A DNA stretch of 64,000 bases, taken from M55B112 sp964539395. Lineage in GTDB: Bacteria; Bacteroidota; Bacteroidia; Bacteroidales; GCA-2748055. Under the pieces are notes generated by a model. The model worked only from the letters and a program-made list of their open reading frames with translations, was not told the origin of the DNA and ran no database searches. The stretch covers positions 62,001 to 126,000 of the forward strand of contig CAZIIU010000001.1 in the NCBI GenBank assembly GCA_964539395.1. The letters are read 5' to 3'. Position numbers and translations under genes: made by a program. Positions 28,722-37,198 of the stretch are shown piece after piece. The stretch's first letter is position 1, and every line of letters begins with the position of its first letter.

Positions 28722-29021
28722 TGGAATGCCGGTTGGCTGCCTTTTAATCTCAGGCACAGGGTCTTTAGCCTGGTTCTTTACAGTGAATCTGAGTATGCCC
28801 CCTCGTTTTCCAGGAACTGTATATGATGATCAGGAGCTGTGACAGACGTTTGTTGCGGGGTGATGTTATACGGGGATGTTGTTGGTCTGGTCTTTTTAAA
28901 CTATACTGGCGGGGAGAGGGGTTTTAAATACAGCCGTTACACTCCTGGAAGAACCGGTAAGTCCGGATGAAAACCCGTCTTCTACAGAAGTAAAAAGTCT
29001 GTAAATAAACAATTTATAATT

Positions 29022-29468
29022 ATGAAAAAGCTGATTCTGTTACTGGCGGCAGCCGTTCTGCTGACGCAGGTAATTGCCCGGGAATGCCCGAATCTTTCGG
29101 GGATACCTGAGGGTTTTACGGCATTGTTCAACTGCAGGGATTTTACCCGTTGGAAAGTCCCGGAAGGTGATAATGGTCATTGGAAAATCATCGATGGCGT
29201 CATCGATTATGATGCGGAGAGTGAAGCCGATGATAAGAATTTATGGTCTAAGGAATCATTTGGTGACTTTATACTTTTCGTGGACTGGAGAATCAAGGCT
29301 ACACCCTATAAAAACCAGGGAGTGCCGATCATTTTGCCGGATGGAAGTCATAAACAGGATGAAAAGGGTCCCATAGCCCTTCAGCATCACGGTACAAGAA
29401 AGGATGGAACGTGGGTGAGTCCTCCATCGCTGGTGCAATTCAGAAATATTTTAATAAAGGAACTGTAG
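29022..29468 (+). pseudogene. Internally deleted DUF1080 (3-keto-disaccharide hydrolase) gene
   Basis: The 148-residue frame has a signal peptide (about 1-19). Then comes the normal DUF1080 N-terminal half (GFTALFNCRDFTRWKVP, WKIIDGVIDYDAESEADDKN, GDFILFVDWRIK, and a proline-isoleucine-rich step ILPDGS). It is joined at about residue 110 directly to the normal family C-terminus (GPIALQHHGTRKDGTW, SLVQFRNILIKEL). Full proteins are about 240-260 residues, so roughly 100 central residues of the jelly roll are missing, with the frame kept. It is probably inactive. DUF1080 proteins act on sugars or glycosides outside the cytoplasm; no sugar-uptake genes are nearby. Confidence 0.75.
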
Positions 29469-29576
29469 TTTTTTCTCTTCAATGAGTCAATCTTTAACTG
29501 TTTTTAAACCGTATCAAATGCTCTTATCATAATGGCAGGTTGTGGACAGTTGTGAAACCACTCAAAAGTTACTACA

Positions 29577-30446
29577 TCAAATATCAATAAGCCAGGAAAG
29601 CATCGGTACCGGAAAAGGGACTACCTCTCCGTCTACAATAAGGCCCCCCAAACCAAACTGGAATGCCCCGCCTTTGTTTCTGTCGAAGCGAAGCCCTGGC
29701 ACGAGTACCGCCACCACTCCATCTTTGGCATAAATGAATGAATCTCCAACAAAAGATACCCTTTCACCGAGCCTGGCATATGCACCGACTGATATGAGTA
29801 GATCTGACCAGGTTCCCGGATCTTCACCTTCAGAGATATTAAGCTTTAAAAAACCTCCTGAAAAATTCAGGTTTATACGCTGGTTCCCTATTGTTATGGC
29901 ACCGTAAGGAAGTAATCCATATGAGCCGAGGGAGGCCCAGCTACCTGTTCCGGCCATGATACCTGCTCCAACACTTATATTATCTATAACCCGCACAGAA
30001 TATCTTGCCGTGGCAACAATAGGGACTCCTATCCAGGAACTCATCCCGCCAATGGTGAGGTTATTAATCACTGCCACCTGGTATTCAGCTCCGGGGAGTT
30101 GAATCATTGCATAACTGTCTCCTTTTTTTAAAGGTAAAGCATTGGCAGACAGAAAATACCGGGACGCGATAGCTTTAGATCCCCGGTATTTCCCGGAAAT
30201 TAACTCAGCATCCTTTAATTCTCTGATTGATCGGATCTCATGCTTCGGAATATAGATTTCCCCGACATTGTCAGTTCTTATCAGAATCTCTCTTGCATCT
30301 TCCTGGATGATGTATCCGGAATATTCCGTACCATCATTCTTTGTGACCAGTGAGCGGACCCTCTCATCGACCTGGGCATTCAGCAAGATACTGATAATAA
30401 GAAGAAAAGTTGTAAATGCGATCTGGTATTTTCCCTGTGGTTTCAT
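29577..30446 (-). CDS. Secreted, probably beta-barrel outer-membrane protein of unknown function
   Basis: A 289-residue protein with a signal peptide (about 1-25, IAFTTFLLIISILLNAQ). Next comes a small domain (about 28-80) with LVTKNDGTEYSGYIIQED and IRSIRELKDAE, resembling repeats seen in other Bacteroidota outer-membrane proteins. Alternating hydrophobic strands follow (about 100-289), rich in Gly and aromatics (VSVGAGIMAGTGSW-type), ending in an aromatic-Ile strand. I do not recognise the family. A minus-strand TAGATTTG box at 30483-30476 may be its -7 element, 30 bp before the start. Confidence 0.6.
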   Translation of the reverse strand: MKPQGKYQIAFTTFLLIISILLNAQVDERVRSLVTKNDGTEYSGYIIQEDAREILIRTDNVGEIYIPKHEIRSIRELKDAELISGKYRGSKAIASRYFLSANALPLKKGDSYAMIQLPGAEYQVAVINNLTIGGMSSWIGVPIVATARYSVRVIDNISVGAGIMAGTGSWASLGSYGLLPYGAITIGNQRINLNFSGGFLKLNISEGEDPGTWSDLLISVGAYARLGERVSFVGDSFIYAKDGVVAVLVPGLRFDRNKGGAFQFGLGGLIVDGEVVPFPVPMLSWLIDI

Positions 30447-30628
30447 TGTTGATTTTCTTTAGTTAAATAACAAAACAAATCTACTGCCGTAAAAGTTTCA
30501 CCTGGTTTACAATGAATAAAACAATTGCAAAAATAACTTAATTTTGATCATATGTCAATAGATCGCCCCCATATGCTTATCCCGGAAAACAAACTTTATA
30601 GCTGCTGATTGAATAATAGGGAAAGTAT

Positions 30629-30645
30629 TTGGCAATGTATGCCAA
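30629..30645. promoter_or_regulatory. TTGGCA-N5-TGCCAA inverted repeat upstream of Module A
   Basis: TTGGCA (30629-30634) and TGCCAA (30640-30645) are perfect arms around five bases, with a third TTGGCA at 30657-30662. The site is 24 bp upstream of a TATGTTTG box (30669-30676) that precedes the response regulator start. This is an operator-like layout; the regulator is unknown. Confidence 0.45.
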
Positions 30646-30684
30646 TTATTTTTATCTTGGCAGTTAAATATGTTTGACTAAGCC

Positions 30685-31797
30685 ATGGTAAAAGAGATCA
30701 ACAATATAGTTAGGGTACTATATGTCGATGACGTACAAGCTAATTTGATGCTTTTTGAGGCTTCATTCGGAGATTATTATGAGGTTGTACTTGCAGATTC
30801 AGGAAAGAAAGCCCTGGATATTCTGAAGAGCAGGGAGATTCATGTTTTGGTGTCGGACCAGCACATGCCTGGTATGACCGGTAATGAATTACTGGAGATT
30901 GTTGCGGAAGCCTATCCGGATGTGATGCGTTTCATGATCACTGCCTATACAGACTATGATGTAGTGGTTGATGTAATTAACAGGGGTGACCCGTATGGCT
31001 TTTTCAACAAACCCTACAACAAGGATGATGTCAGGAAGGCGATTGACCGCTCAATGGAGGTAAGGAACCTGAGAATACACAACCGTGAAATGTTAAAGAA
31101 GCTGGAAAAGGCCAATGAAATGATGCGTGGTCTCGATAGATCGAAAACAAAATTTCTTGTATCAGTGACCGATGAGATCAGGGTTCCTATTAACAAAATC
31201 ATGACTACGGTGCACATGATAAAGGATAAAATTGATTCCCGTGAGCTTGCCGACTTATTGAACCTCCTGGATTCCTCGGTCAGAAAACTTGAGGGATTCT
31301 CTGATTCCACGCGACACCTTGCAAGGCTGTATGATCCGGAGTTTAAACTGGAAAAGAAAAGTGTATCACTGAAGGAGCTCATTGACATCGGGATCATCGA
31401 AAAGGGGAATGTCATAACCAGTAAAGAGATTAAGATTGAGTTCGATGCTGCCTCTGCTGATTGTAGTGTTTCAGGAGAGTTTGATTTGTTGCAATCTGCT
31501 TTTTCATCATTGCTCGAATTTGTATTTGACCGTACAGCCCCGGGGACGGAGATTGTTATAAGCATTAATGAAAGTCCGGATAATATAATTCTAAGTGTAT
31601 GGTGCAAAGGATGCACCTTTTCTGAAAAAGAGAAGGAGGAATTGCTTACACTTTCATCCGACTTTGAATCTAATGCAGAAAAGGATTTCAGGATGGAACT
31701 TTTTTTGGCTGGTGAGATGATGAACGCACATGAAGGAAAGCTGAAGTATACCGTGAAGGATAAGGGGTCAGAAATCTCTCTTGTTTTTAAGAAATAA
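30685..31797 (+). CDS. Response regulator fused to a degenerate histidine-kinase core (Module A)
   Basis: A 370-residue protein. The receiver domain (about 9-125) looks intact: acidic pair DD15-16, phospho-acceptor D58 in VLVSDQHMPGMTG, T86 and K109 in FFNKP. A coiled linker (about 130-155) leads to a HisKA-like helix, KTKFLVSVTDEIRVPI, where the usual His is D163. The HATPase-like region (about 200-370) lacks both the N-box Asn and the DxGxG loop. It should therefore receive phosphate but not make it, with the C-terminal half probably acting as a protein-binding module. It begins Module A, 30 bp before the ABC transporter. A TATGTTTG box lies 8 bp before the start codon. Confidence 0.85.
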   Translation: MVKEINNIVRVLYVDDVQANLMLFEASFGDYYEVVLADSGKKALDILKSREIHVLVSDQHMPGMTGNELLEIVAEAYPDVMRFMITAYTDYDVVVDVINRGDPYGFFNKPYNKDDVRKAIDRSMEVRNLRIHNREMLKKLEKANEMMRGLDRSKTKFLVSVTDEIRVPINKIMTTVHMIKDKIDSRELADLLNLLDSSVRKLEGFSDSTRHLARLYDPEFKLEKKSVSLKELIDIGIIEKGNVITSKEIKIEFDAASADCSVSGEFDLLQSAFSSLLEFVFDRTAPGTEIVISINESPDNIILSVWCKGCTFSEKEKEELLTLSSDFESNAEKDFRMELFLAGEMMNAHEGKLKYTVKDKGSEISLVFKK

Positions 31798-31827
31798 CTT
31801 TGTCAGGAGCCTTATACATTATATTCC

Positions 31828-34800
31828 ATGACAGAATCTATGTTACAATCACTCATGAAATTGTTTGCCTTACTGGCGACAATCAATGTGAATGCAACCA
31901 GAATCTTCTCGCGGAATTTTGTCGAAGCATACTTAAAAAGTCAGTTTAGTTCTAAACTGGTCGAAAAGTCGGTCATGCAATTCGATCAGCAGATGGAAGA
32001 GCTTGCTCCAATCCGGACACACGACCACAGAAAGCGGATCACTTTATTATCGGTCAAGATCCTGATGATCTGTAATAGAATTAACGATGAGCTGCCACTG
32101 AAGAGTAAATTCCTGATTCTTATCAGTATCATACACTTCCTCAAGCATTTTGAGGCACACAGTGAATCGAAGGAAGAGTTTAGTGAAACAGTCCTTGATG
32201 CAGTTAACACAATTTCTGAGACTCTGATGTTCGATGAAAAAGAGTTCAGAAATTGCAAGTCATTTATTACAGAAAAATTCTACAAAGTACCTGACCGGTC
32301 AGCGTTGCTGGTTGTAAGTGGGTTGGAAACTTTTCAGCTCTCAGATATAAGGCACCTGAAGAAAACAGGACTGAAAGGTCAATTCTTTTTTTTAAAAATT
32401 GCACAGGCCGATCTGTTTATTTTCTATTATGTCGGACATGAAGTACCGGAACTTAATGGAAAAAACATCTTTCCAAACCACATCTATGTGTTTCCAAAAG
32501 GGTCTTCGCTTAGATCCGAGTATTTTCAGCCACTGTATTACAGCGAGATAATATCGGCTTTTCACCAGGATGATGACTTTCCGGATATTACCTTTCGTGC
32601 AAAAGGTATTGACTTCACGTACCCGGAATCCAATAATGGGGTTCACGAGATAAGCCTTCAATTTGAAGCCGGAGAGATGATTGGTATCATGGGTGGAAGC
32701 GGTACGGGAAAATCTACCCTGATGCGGGTATTAAACGGTATGATTATACCAGACAAGGGGGTCATTGATATTAATGGAAAAAACCTTGACTTTGTCAATG
32801 AATATCAGGCGGGTATCATGGGCTTTGTGCCCCAGGATGATTTATTGATAGAAGAGTTAACGGTTTATCAGAACCTCTACTATAATGCAAAATTATGCCT
32901 TGGGAACCTGGATGAATCAGAGATCAGTAAACGAATTGAAACTATTCTGAACAGTCTTGACCTCTTTTATATCAAGGATTTGAAAGTAGGCAGTCCGCTA
33001 AAAAAATTCATAAGCGGTGGACAGAGAAAAAGACTGAATATCGCCCTGGAGCTGATCCGGGAACCTTATATTTTGTTTGTTGACGAACCCACTTCGGGAC
33101 TCTCCTCCACCGACTCGGAGAATGTGCTTTCCCTGTTAAAGAAGCAGGCGCTGTCGGGAAAAATAATTGTGATCAATATCCACCAGCCCTCATCAGATAT
33201 ATTCAAGCTATTCGACAAGACCATCATCATGGACAAAGAGGGATATCCTGTATATTATGGCAATCCTCTCGATTCGATAACTTACCTGAAGAGTGTGACA
33301 AAACGCGCCGATGCATCAGAGATCCAGTGTGAAACCTGCGGTAATGTGCAGACCGACGATATTTTAAAGATCCTTGAAGCAAAAAAAGTGAATGAGTTTG
33401 GAGAATTTACTACCGAGCGGCTCTTCAGTCCCCGGGACTGGCACCGCCTGTTCAGGGAAAAACAAAATGAAAGGTTGCCGGATGAGCCTGAAGAGAAAAA
33501 AATGCCGGAGCTCAACTACAGGGTGCCCTCTAAGTTGAGGCAATTCCGAATCTATAGCAGCAGGAATTTTTTTACCAAACTGGCAGACCAGCAATTTGTG
33601 ATCCTTGCACTTTCCATTACACCAGTCCTTGCCCTGATCCTTGGATTTTTTACTAAACACCTGGGAGGAATTGAAGATGGAAAACCTGTTTACCTGTTAA
33701 GCCTGAACGATAATCTTCCAGCCTATCTGTTCATGTGTGTCATCGTATCTCTATTTGTCGGATTGATCATTTCCGCTGAAGAGATAATCAGGGACCGTAA
33801 AATAAGGGTTCGGGAGGCATTCCTGCATCTGAACAAGTATTCCTATTTTAACTCCAAGATATTCATCCTGTTTGTTTTGTCTGCTTTTCAGATGGTTGTA
33901 TTTATAATGCTGGGAAACACCATTCTTGAGATCAGAGGGTTGAATTTCAATTACTGGCTAATTCTGTTTTCGACTTCCTGTTTTGCTGTTATGCTTGGAT
34001 TGAACATCTCTGCCGGACTGAAAACCGTAATATCAATTTATATCCTGATCCCATTTATCCTTGTACCTCTTATACTGTTGTCGGGAGTAATTGTGAAATA
34101 CGACAAGCTGCATCCCAGTCTGGCAGGTATAGAATATGTGCCTGTTGTCGGAGACCTGATGGCATCACGCTGGGCCTATGAAGCACTGGTAGTTACTCAA
34201 TTCAAAAACAATGACTTTGAAAAGCATTTTTTTGATGTGGAGAAGGAACAAGCCAACATTCTCTACAATATAAACTATCTCATCCCAGAGTTATTAAACC
34301 GAGTCGAAGATCTGAAGATGGCCAGTCTGAATGGCGATGAAAAAGCAACCAGAAGTCTGGTTAAGCTTCTGGAAAATAGTTTTTCCGGGATCAGAAACAT
34401 ACCGGATGAACTGAATAAAATTGAGCCGGATGATCATATGATAAAGTTAATGCGGAATTATCTTTTGCATTGGAAGGAATATCTTGGGAAAGAACTGGTT
34501 GAAGTTTCCGCGAAAAAGGAGATGCTTATAGTAAACCTTGCAGCTTCATTGTCAGGGAAAACAAAACTTGCACAACTAAAATACGACCACCACAATGAAT
34601 CGGTTGCTGATCTTGTGCTTAACAGGAATGAGATGAAAAAGATCGTGGTGCACAACAGCCGGCATGTCCGCAAAGACACTCCCGTTTTTAATGTGCCTCG
34701 TTCCCTGGCAGGCAGGGCACACTTCTTCGCCTCCACTAAAGTGGTTGGTCCGTATGAGATCGAAACAATCTGGTTTAATATATTGGTGCTGTGGTTAATG

Positions 34801-34887
34801 ACCCTATTTTTGTATATTGCACTTGTAAATGACTGGCTGAGAAAACTGATAGCCCTGTTTAACAAACAAAAAAGTAAACGACAATAG
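31828..34887 (+). CDS. One-chain ABC transporter of ABCG layout with long N-terminal extension (Module A)
   Basis: 1019 residues. The extension (about 1-255) is mostly helical with a beta-rich end and is less TerB-like than in its paralogue. The ATPase (about 260-490) has Walker A GGSGTGKST (289-297), signature SGGQRKRLN (from 396) and Walker B with D419/E420. A linker with paired cysteines CETCGN (C501, C504) precedes the ABC-2 membrane domain (about 585-1010). This has five helices, a long extracytoplasmic loop with HHNESVAD (about 921-928), and a last helix. The NBD-TMD order matches ABCG half-transporters. The paralogue is at 59623-62658. Substrate is unknown. Confidence 0.88.
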   Translation: MTESMLQSLMKLFALLATINVNATRIFSRNFVEAYLKSQFSSKLVEKSVMQFDQQMEELAPIRTHDHRKRITLLSVKILMICNRINDELPLKSKFLILISIIHFLKHFEAHSESKEEFSETVLDAVNTISETLMFDEKEFRNCKSFITEKFYKVPDRSALLVVSGLETFQLSDIRHLKKTGLKGQFFFLKIAQADLFIFYYVGHEVPELNGKNIFPNHIYVFPKGSSLRSEYFQPLYYSEIISAFHQDDDFPDITFRAKGIDFTYPESNNGVHEISLQFEAGEMIGIMGGSGTGKSTLMRVLNGMIIPDKGVIDINGKNLDFVNEYQAGIMGFVPQDDLLIEELTVYQNLYYNAKLCLGNLDESEISKRIETILNSLDLFYIKDLKVGSPLKKFISGGQRKRLNIALELIREPYILFVDEPTSGLSSTDSENVLSLLKKQALSGKIIVINIHQPSSDIFKLFDKTIIMDKEGYPVYYGNPLDSITYLKSVTKRADASEIQCETCGNVQTDDILKILEAKKVNEFGEFTTERLFSPRDWHRLFREKQNERLPDEPEEKKMPELNYRVPSKLRQFRIYSSRNFFTKLADQQFVILALSITPVLALILGFFTKHLGGIEDGKPVYLLSLNDNLPAYLFMCVIVSLFVGLIISAEEIIRDRKIRVREAFLHLNKYSYFNSKIFILFVLSAFQMVVFIMLGNTILEIRGLNFNYWLILFSTSCFAVMLGLNISAGLKTVISIYILIPFILVPLILLSGVIVKYDKLHPSLAGIEYVPVVGDLMASRWAYEALVVTQFKNNDFEKHFFDVEKEQANILYNINYLIPELLNRVEDLKMASLNGDEKATRSLVKLLENSFSGIRNIPDELNKIEPDDHMIKLMRNYLLHWKEYLGKELVEVSAKKEMLIVNLAASLSGKTKLAQLKYDHHNESVADLVLNRNEMKKIVVHNSRHVRKDTPVFNVPRSLAGRAHFFASTKVVGPYEIETIWFNILVLWLMTLFLYIALVNDWLRKLIALFNKQKSKRQ

Positions 34888-34938
34888 AGACCTTGTTTTT
34901 CAAGTAAAAGTAAGTATACGAACAAATAACATGACGGT

Positions 34939-35832
34939 ATGATTCAAACTAGAGAAATAAAATTACTAATGCTCAGTTTTTGCTGCTTTCTGGTCATCTT
35001 TGGCTGCCAGAACCGAAGCAAAAAGAGAGATGACAGCTTCAAATTCTCAGAAGAGATGAAGATGTCGGATATTGAAGTGACAAAATCTTTTATTTATTTG
35101 TTTCCCTCACCTGGTGAGGTGCTGGACCTCTTTTATGAAGCAGAACTTAAATATTTTGAAAATTTGCTTCACGATCCTGGTGATGCTGACAGCTACCTTA
35201 CAGTTAAGGAAAAAGGATTGAACCTGGGTGTTTACCTCACGGATATGGCCTATTCGGCTCTGTTTTCCCGGAACTCTGAGGCGGCTGACTATTTGGATGT
35301 TGTACGAAAACTAAGCGGCGATTTAAATGTATCTTCCGATGCTTTTGAGTCGTTGATTGAAAGAGCCCGGGAAAATTTGGGACAGCGGGATTCATTGATT
35401 CAAATCAGCAATGAAGTTTTCCTTAATATGGTCGAGTACCTTGAAAGTGCCGGACAAGAGAATATAGTAGCCATCATATCAAGCGGTGCCTATATAGAGG
35501 CAATGTACCTGGCACTTGGTTCGGTGGATACATACAATGAGGATGACCCGATCATCAGGCAAATATCTGAAATGAAATATCCCCTTGAAAACCTGATGGG
35601 TCATGCTGAATCCGTATCGGAAGATCCCAATGTGCAGAGCATACTGGAATTCATCAGGGAGTTGGAAGAACTATTCGGTGAACTCGAAACTGCTTCAGGG
35701 AAAGCTGTTGTAAATGAACCCGGTACTATCTCTTTTTCAAGCGGCTCGATCCCTGAGCTTACCAGGGAAAACTTCGACGAGATGAAACAAAAGGTCGCGC
35801 TGATCAGGGAGAATATTACAGATAACAAATAA
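34939..35832 (+). CDS. Lipoprotein of Module A, paralogue of the 62820 lipoprotein
   Basis: 297 residues with a lipoprotein signal ending VIFGC (C23). The mature part is helical: LNLGVYLTDMAYSALFSRN, YLDVVRKLSGDLNVSS, a DSLIQISNEVFLNMVEYL helix, and ISSGAYIEAMYLALGSV. The same pattern in the same order occurs in the lipoprotein at 62820-63713, and both follow the same transporter type. I recognise no named family. It could be a periplasm-facing partner of the transporter loop; that is inference from position. It lies 51 bp after the transporter and 8 bp before the next gene. Confidence 0.8.
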   Translation: MIQTREIKLLMLSFCCFLVIFGCQNRSKKRDDSFKFSEEMKMSDIEVTKSFIYLFPSPGEVLDLFYEAELKYFENLLHDPGDADSYLTVKEKGLNLGVYLTDMAYSALFSRNSEAADYLDVVRKLSGDLNVSSDAFESLIERARENLGQRDSLIQISNEVFLNMVEYLESAGQENIVAIISSGAYIEAMYLALGSVDTYNEDDPIIRQISEMKYPLENLMGHAESVSEDPNVQSILEFIRELEELFGELETASGKAVVNEPGTISFSSGSIPELTRENFDEMKQKVALIRENITDNK

Positions 35833-35840
35833 GTAACCAG

Positions 35841-36305
35841 ATGACTATGAAAAAAGCAATAATAATAATATTGGGCCTCCTGCTGTTTGTACCTGTGCTT
35901 ACGGCACAAAGAAATTCATGCAAGAAATTTCACCTCTATTCTGATTGCAATGTCAATCCCGGACCGAAATTCAAATTTGATGGTCAGTCGCGCAGCAATA
36001 TTATCGGAGTTGGAGATCAAATGATTTACAGCCTGGTATTATATGGAGAAAGACAATATAAGGTCAACTTCTGCACTTCAGATTATTTTGAACCGATTCA
36101 CGTGAAATTACTGAATGCTGAAACAGATGAGATCATTTATGATAATGAGGTTGACGACTACCTGGCATTACTTACACTGAATATAGAAAAGACCCAACGC
36201 CTGAAGGTATTTGTTGAGATACTGGCAGAGGAAATGTCTGAAGCGGACAAGCTTGAATATTTTGGTTGTCTTGGAATGATGATCCAGTCCAAAAAAACCG
36301 ATTAA
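35841..36305 (+). CDS. Small secreted protein of Module A
   Basis: 154 residues with a signal peptide (about 1-22, cleavage near LTAQ). The mature protein has four Cys (including NSCKKFHLYSDC and VNFCTSDYF) and a beta-rich look with VGDQMIYSLVLYGERQYKVNFC. The segment from the aliphatic strand through (Y)K-NFC to a following strand resembles IILRGNNIYRFNLC in the gene at 63718, which occupies the same place in Module B. Possibly a small beta-sandwich binding protein. It ends 6 bp from the convergent Crp/Fnr gene. Confidence 0.7.
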   Translation: MTMKKAIIIILGLLLFVPVLTAQRNSCKKFHLYSDCNVNPGPKFKFDGQSRSNIIGVGDQMIYSLVLYGERQYKVNFCTSDYFEPIHVKLLNAETDEIIYDNEVDDYLALLTLNIEKTQRLKVFVEILAEEMSEADKLEYFGCLGMMIQSKKTD

Positions 36306-36311
36306 AACCAC

Positions 36312-37007
36312 TTAACCGGTTTCACTTATCCGTTGAAGCCTTTCTATATCAATTACTTCTATGCTCTTTCCATGGATCTGAATCAGGTTGTCTTCGCTGA
36401 ATTTACGAAGTAGTCTTACCACAGTTTCTGCACTCATACCGGACAACTCTGCGATATCTTTCCTTGATAGTGGAAGGTCAAACCTGCTCTGCTTAAATAC
36501 GCGTTCAGACAGGCACAACAGAATATCTGCAAGCCGGCCATAAGCCTGCTTGTAGGTCAGACAAAAGAATCTGCCATTAAGCTGCACACTATTTGAACTG
36601 AGAATACTGATAATCTCCCTTGCAAAGGCATTGTTTTGCTCAAGTACTTTCCTGAAGATTTTAACATCTATCTGCCTGATCACAGTATCGACATAAACCT
36701 TGGCTGAATAGGGGAAGGTGGTAAGCTCGTCTGAAGCAGCCGACAGGCCAATGAACGACCCTCCCGGAACCAGCCTGAGCAGAAGGGCATTCTTCCCGTT
36801 ATCAATAAACACTTTGGCCAAGCCCTCCTCCACATACATGATCTGTGAAACAAATCCTCCCTGCTTACAAATCATTTCACCCTTTGTATACCTGATCCTG
36901 ACAGAGTTTTCATCAAACAATTGTTGCTCATCCCTTGCCAGTTTTTCCAGACACCTGCAATCATATGAGCTGATCGTGCATCCTGAAAATTGTCTGTTCT
37001 CTTCCAT
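36312..37007 (-). CDS. Crp/Fnr-family transcription regulator with N-terminal Cys cluster
   Basis: 231 residues from ATG 37007 (MEENRQFSGCTISSYDCRC). A start at 37031 is possible but lies upstream of the predicted transcription start. The N-terminus has three Cys as C-x6-C-x-C, which could hold an Fe-S cluster as in FNR or be structural. The cNMP-binding-like barrel (about 25-130) contains GGSFIGLSAAS. The winged helix has LSRKDIAELSGMSAETVVRLLRKF, where E and R sit at recognition-helix positions like FNR/CRP. It is divergent from the multiheme cytochrome with an FNR-like box between them, so it likely controls that locus and itself. Confidence 0.88.
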   Translation of the reverse strand: MEENRQFSGCTISSYDCRCLEKLARDEQQLFDENSVRIRYTKGEMICKQGGFVSQIMYVEEGLAKVFIDNGKNALLLRLVPGGSFIGLSAASDELTTFPYSAKVYVDTVIRQIDVKIFRKVLEQNNAFAREIISILSSNSVQLNGRFFCLTYKQAYGRLADILLCLSERVFKQSRFDLPLSRKDIAELSGMSAETVVRLLRKFSEDNLIQIHGKSIEVIDIERLQRISETG

Positions 37008-37028
37008 ACAGTAATAGGCTAACTTATA

Positions 37029-37036
37029 CAAATATA
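37029..37036 (-). promoter_or_regulatory. TAnnTTTG -7 box of the Crp/Fnr gene
   Basis: The minus-strand TATATTTG (37036-37029) matches the Bacteroidota -7 box and lies 22 bp upstream of the ATG at 37007. No TTTG sits at the -33 position; the FNR-like box occupies that place instead, as expected for an activator-dependent promoter. Confidence 0.5.
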
Positions 37037-37055
37037 CAAATAATCATTAAATAAA

Positions 37056-37069
37056 TTGATACAGGTCAA
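37056..37069. promoter_or_regulatory. FNR-like binding site
   Basis: TTGAT-ACAG-GTCAA matches the FNR consensus TTGAT-N4-ATCAA at 9 of 10 positions. Its centre (37062.5) is about 38-41 bp upstream of the transcription start predicted from the -7 box at 37036-37029, the class II activator distance. It also lies 130 bp upstream of the cytochrome start and could serve both genes. Confidence 0.55.
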
Positions 37070-37198
37070 TTATTAATCTGTGTTAAATCACTGATATTTA
37101 ATATTTAAAACAATTGGGAACTATAGGAAGAGTCGGCAAAAACTGCAAAATTAGCCAAATGAATTATTGTTATTCAAAAAACAATAAATGCAGAAGCT

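Noticed and set aside
28722..29021. RNA gene or riboswitch in the 300-bp gap before the DUF1080 gene
   Set aside because: I found no cloverleaf, conserved riboswitch core or repeat that I could support.
29469..29576. Remaining part of the DUF1080 gene after a frameshift
   Set aside because: The family C-terminus is already present before the stop at 29468; the missing part is internal, not downstream.
30629..30645. Sigma-54 promoter (GG-N10-GC)
   Set aside because: The spacing between GG and GC is 8 rather than 10 bases; a dyad operator explains the symmetry better.
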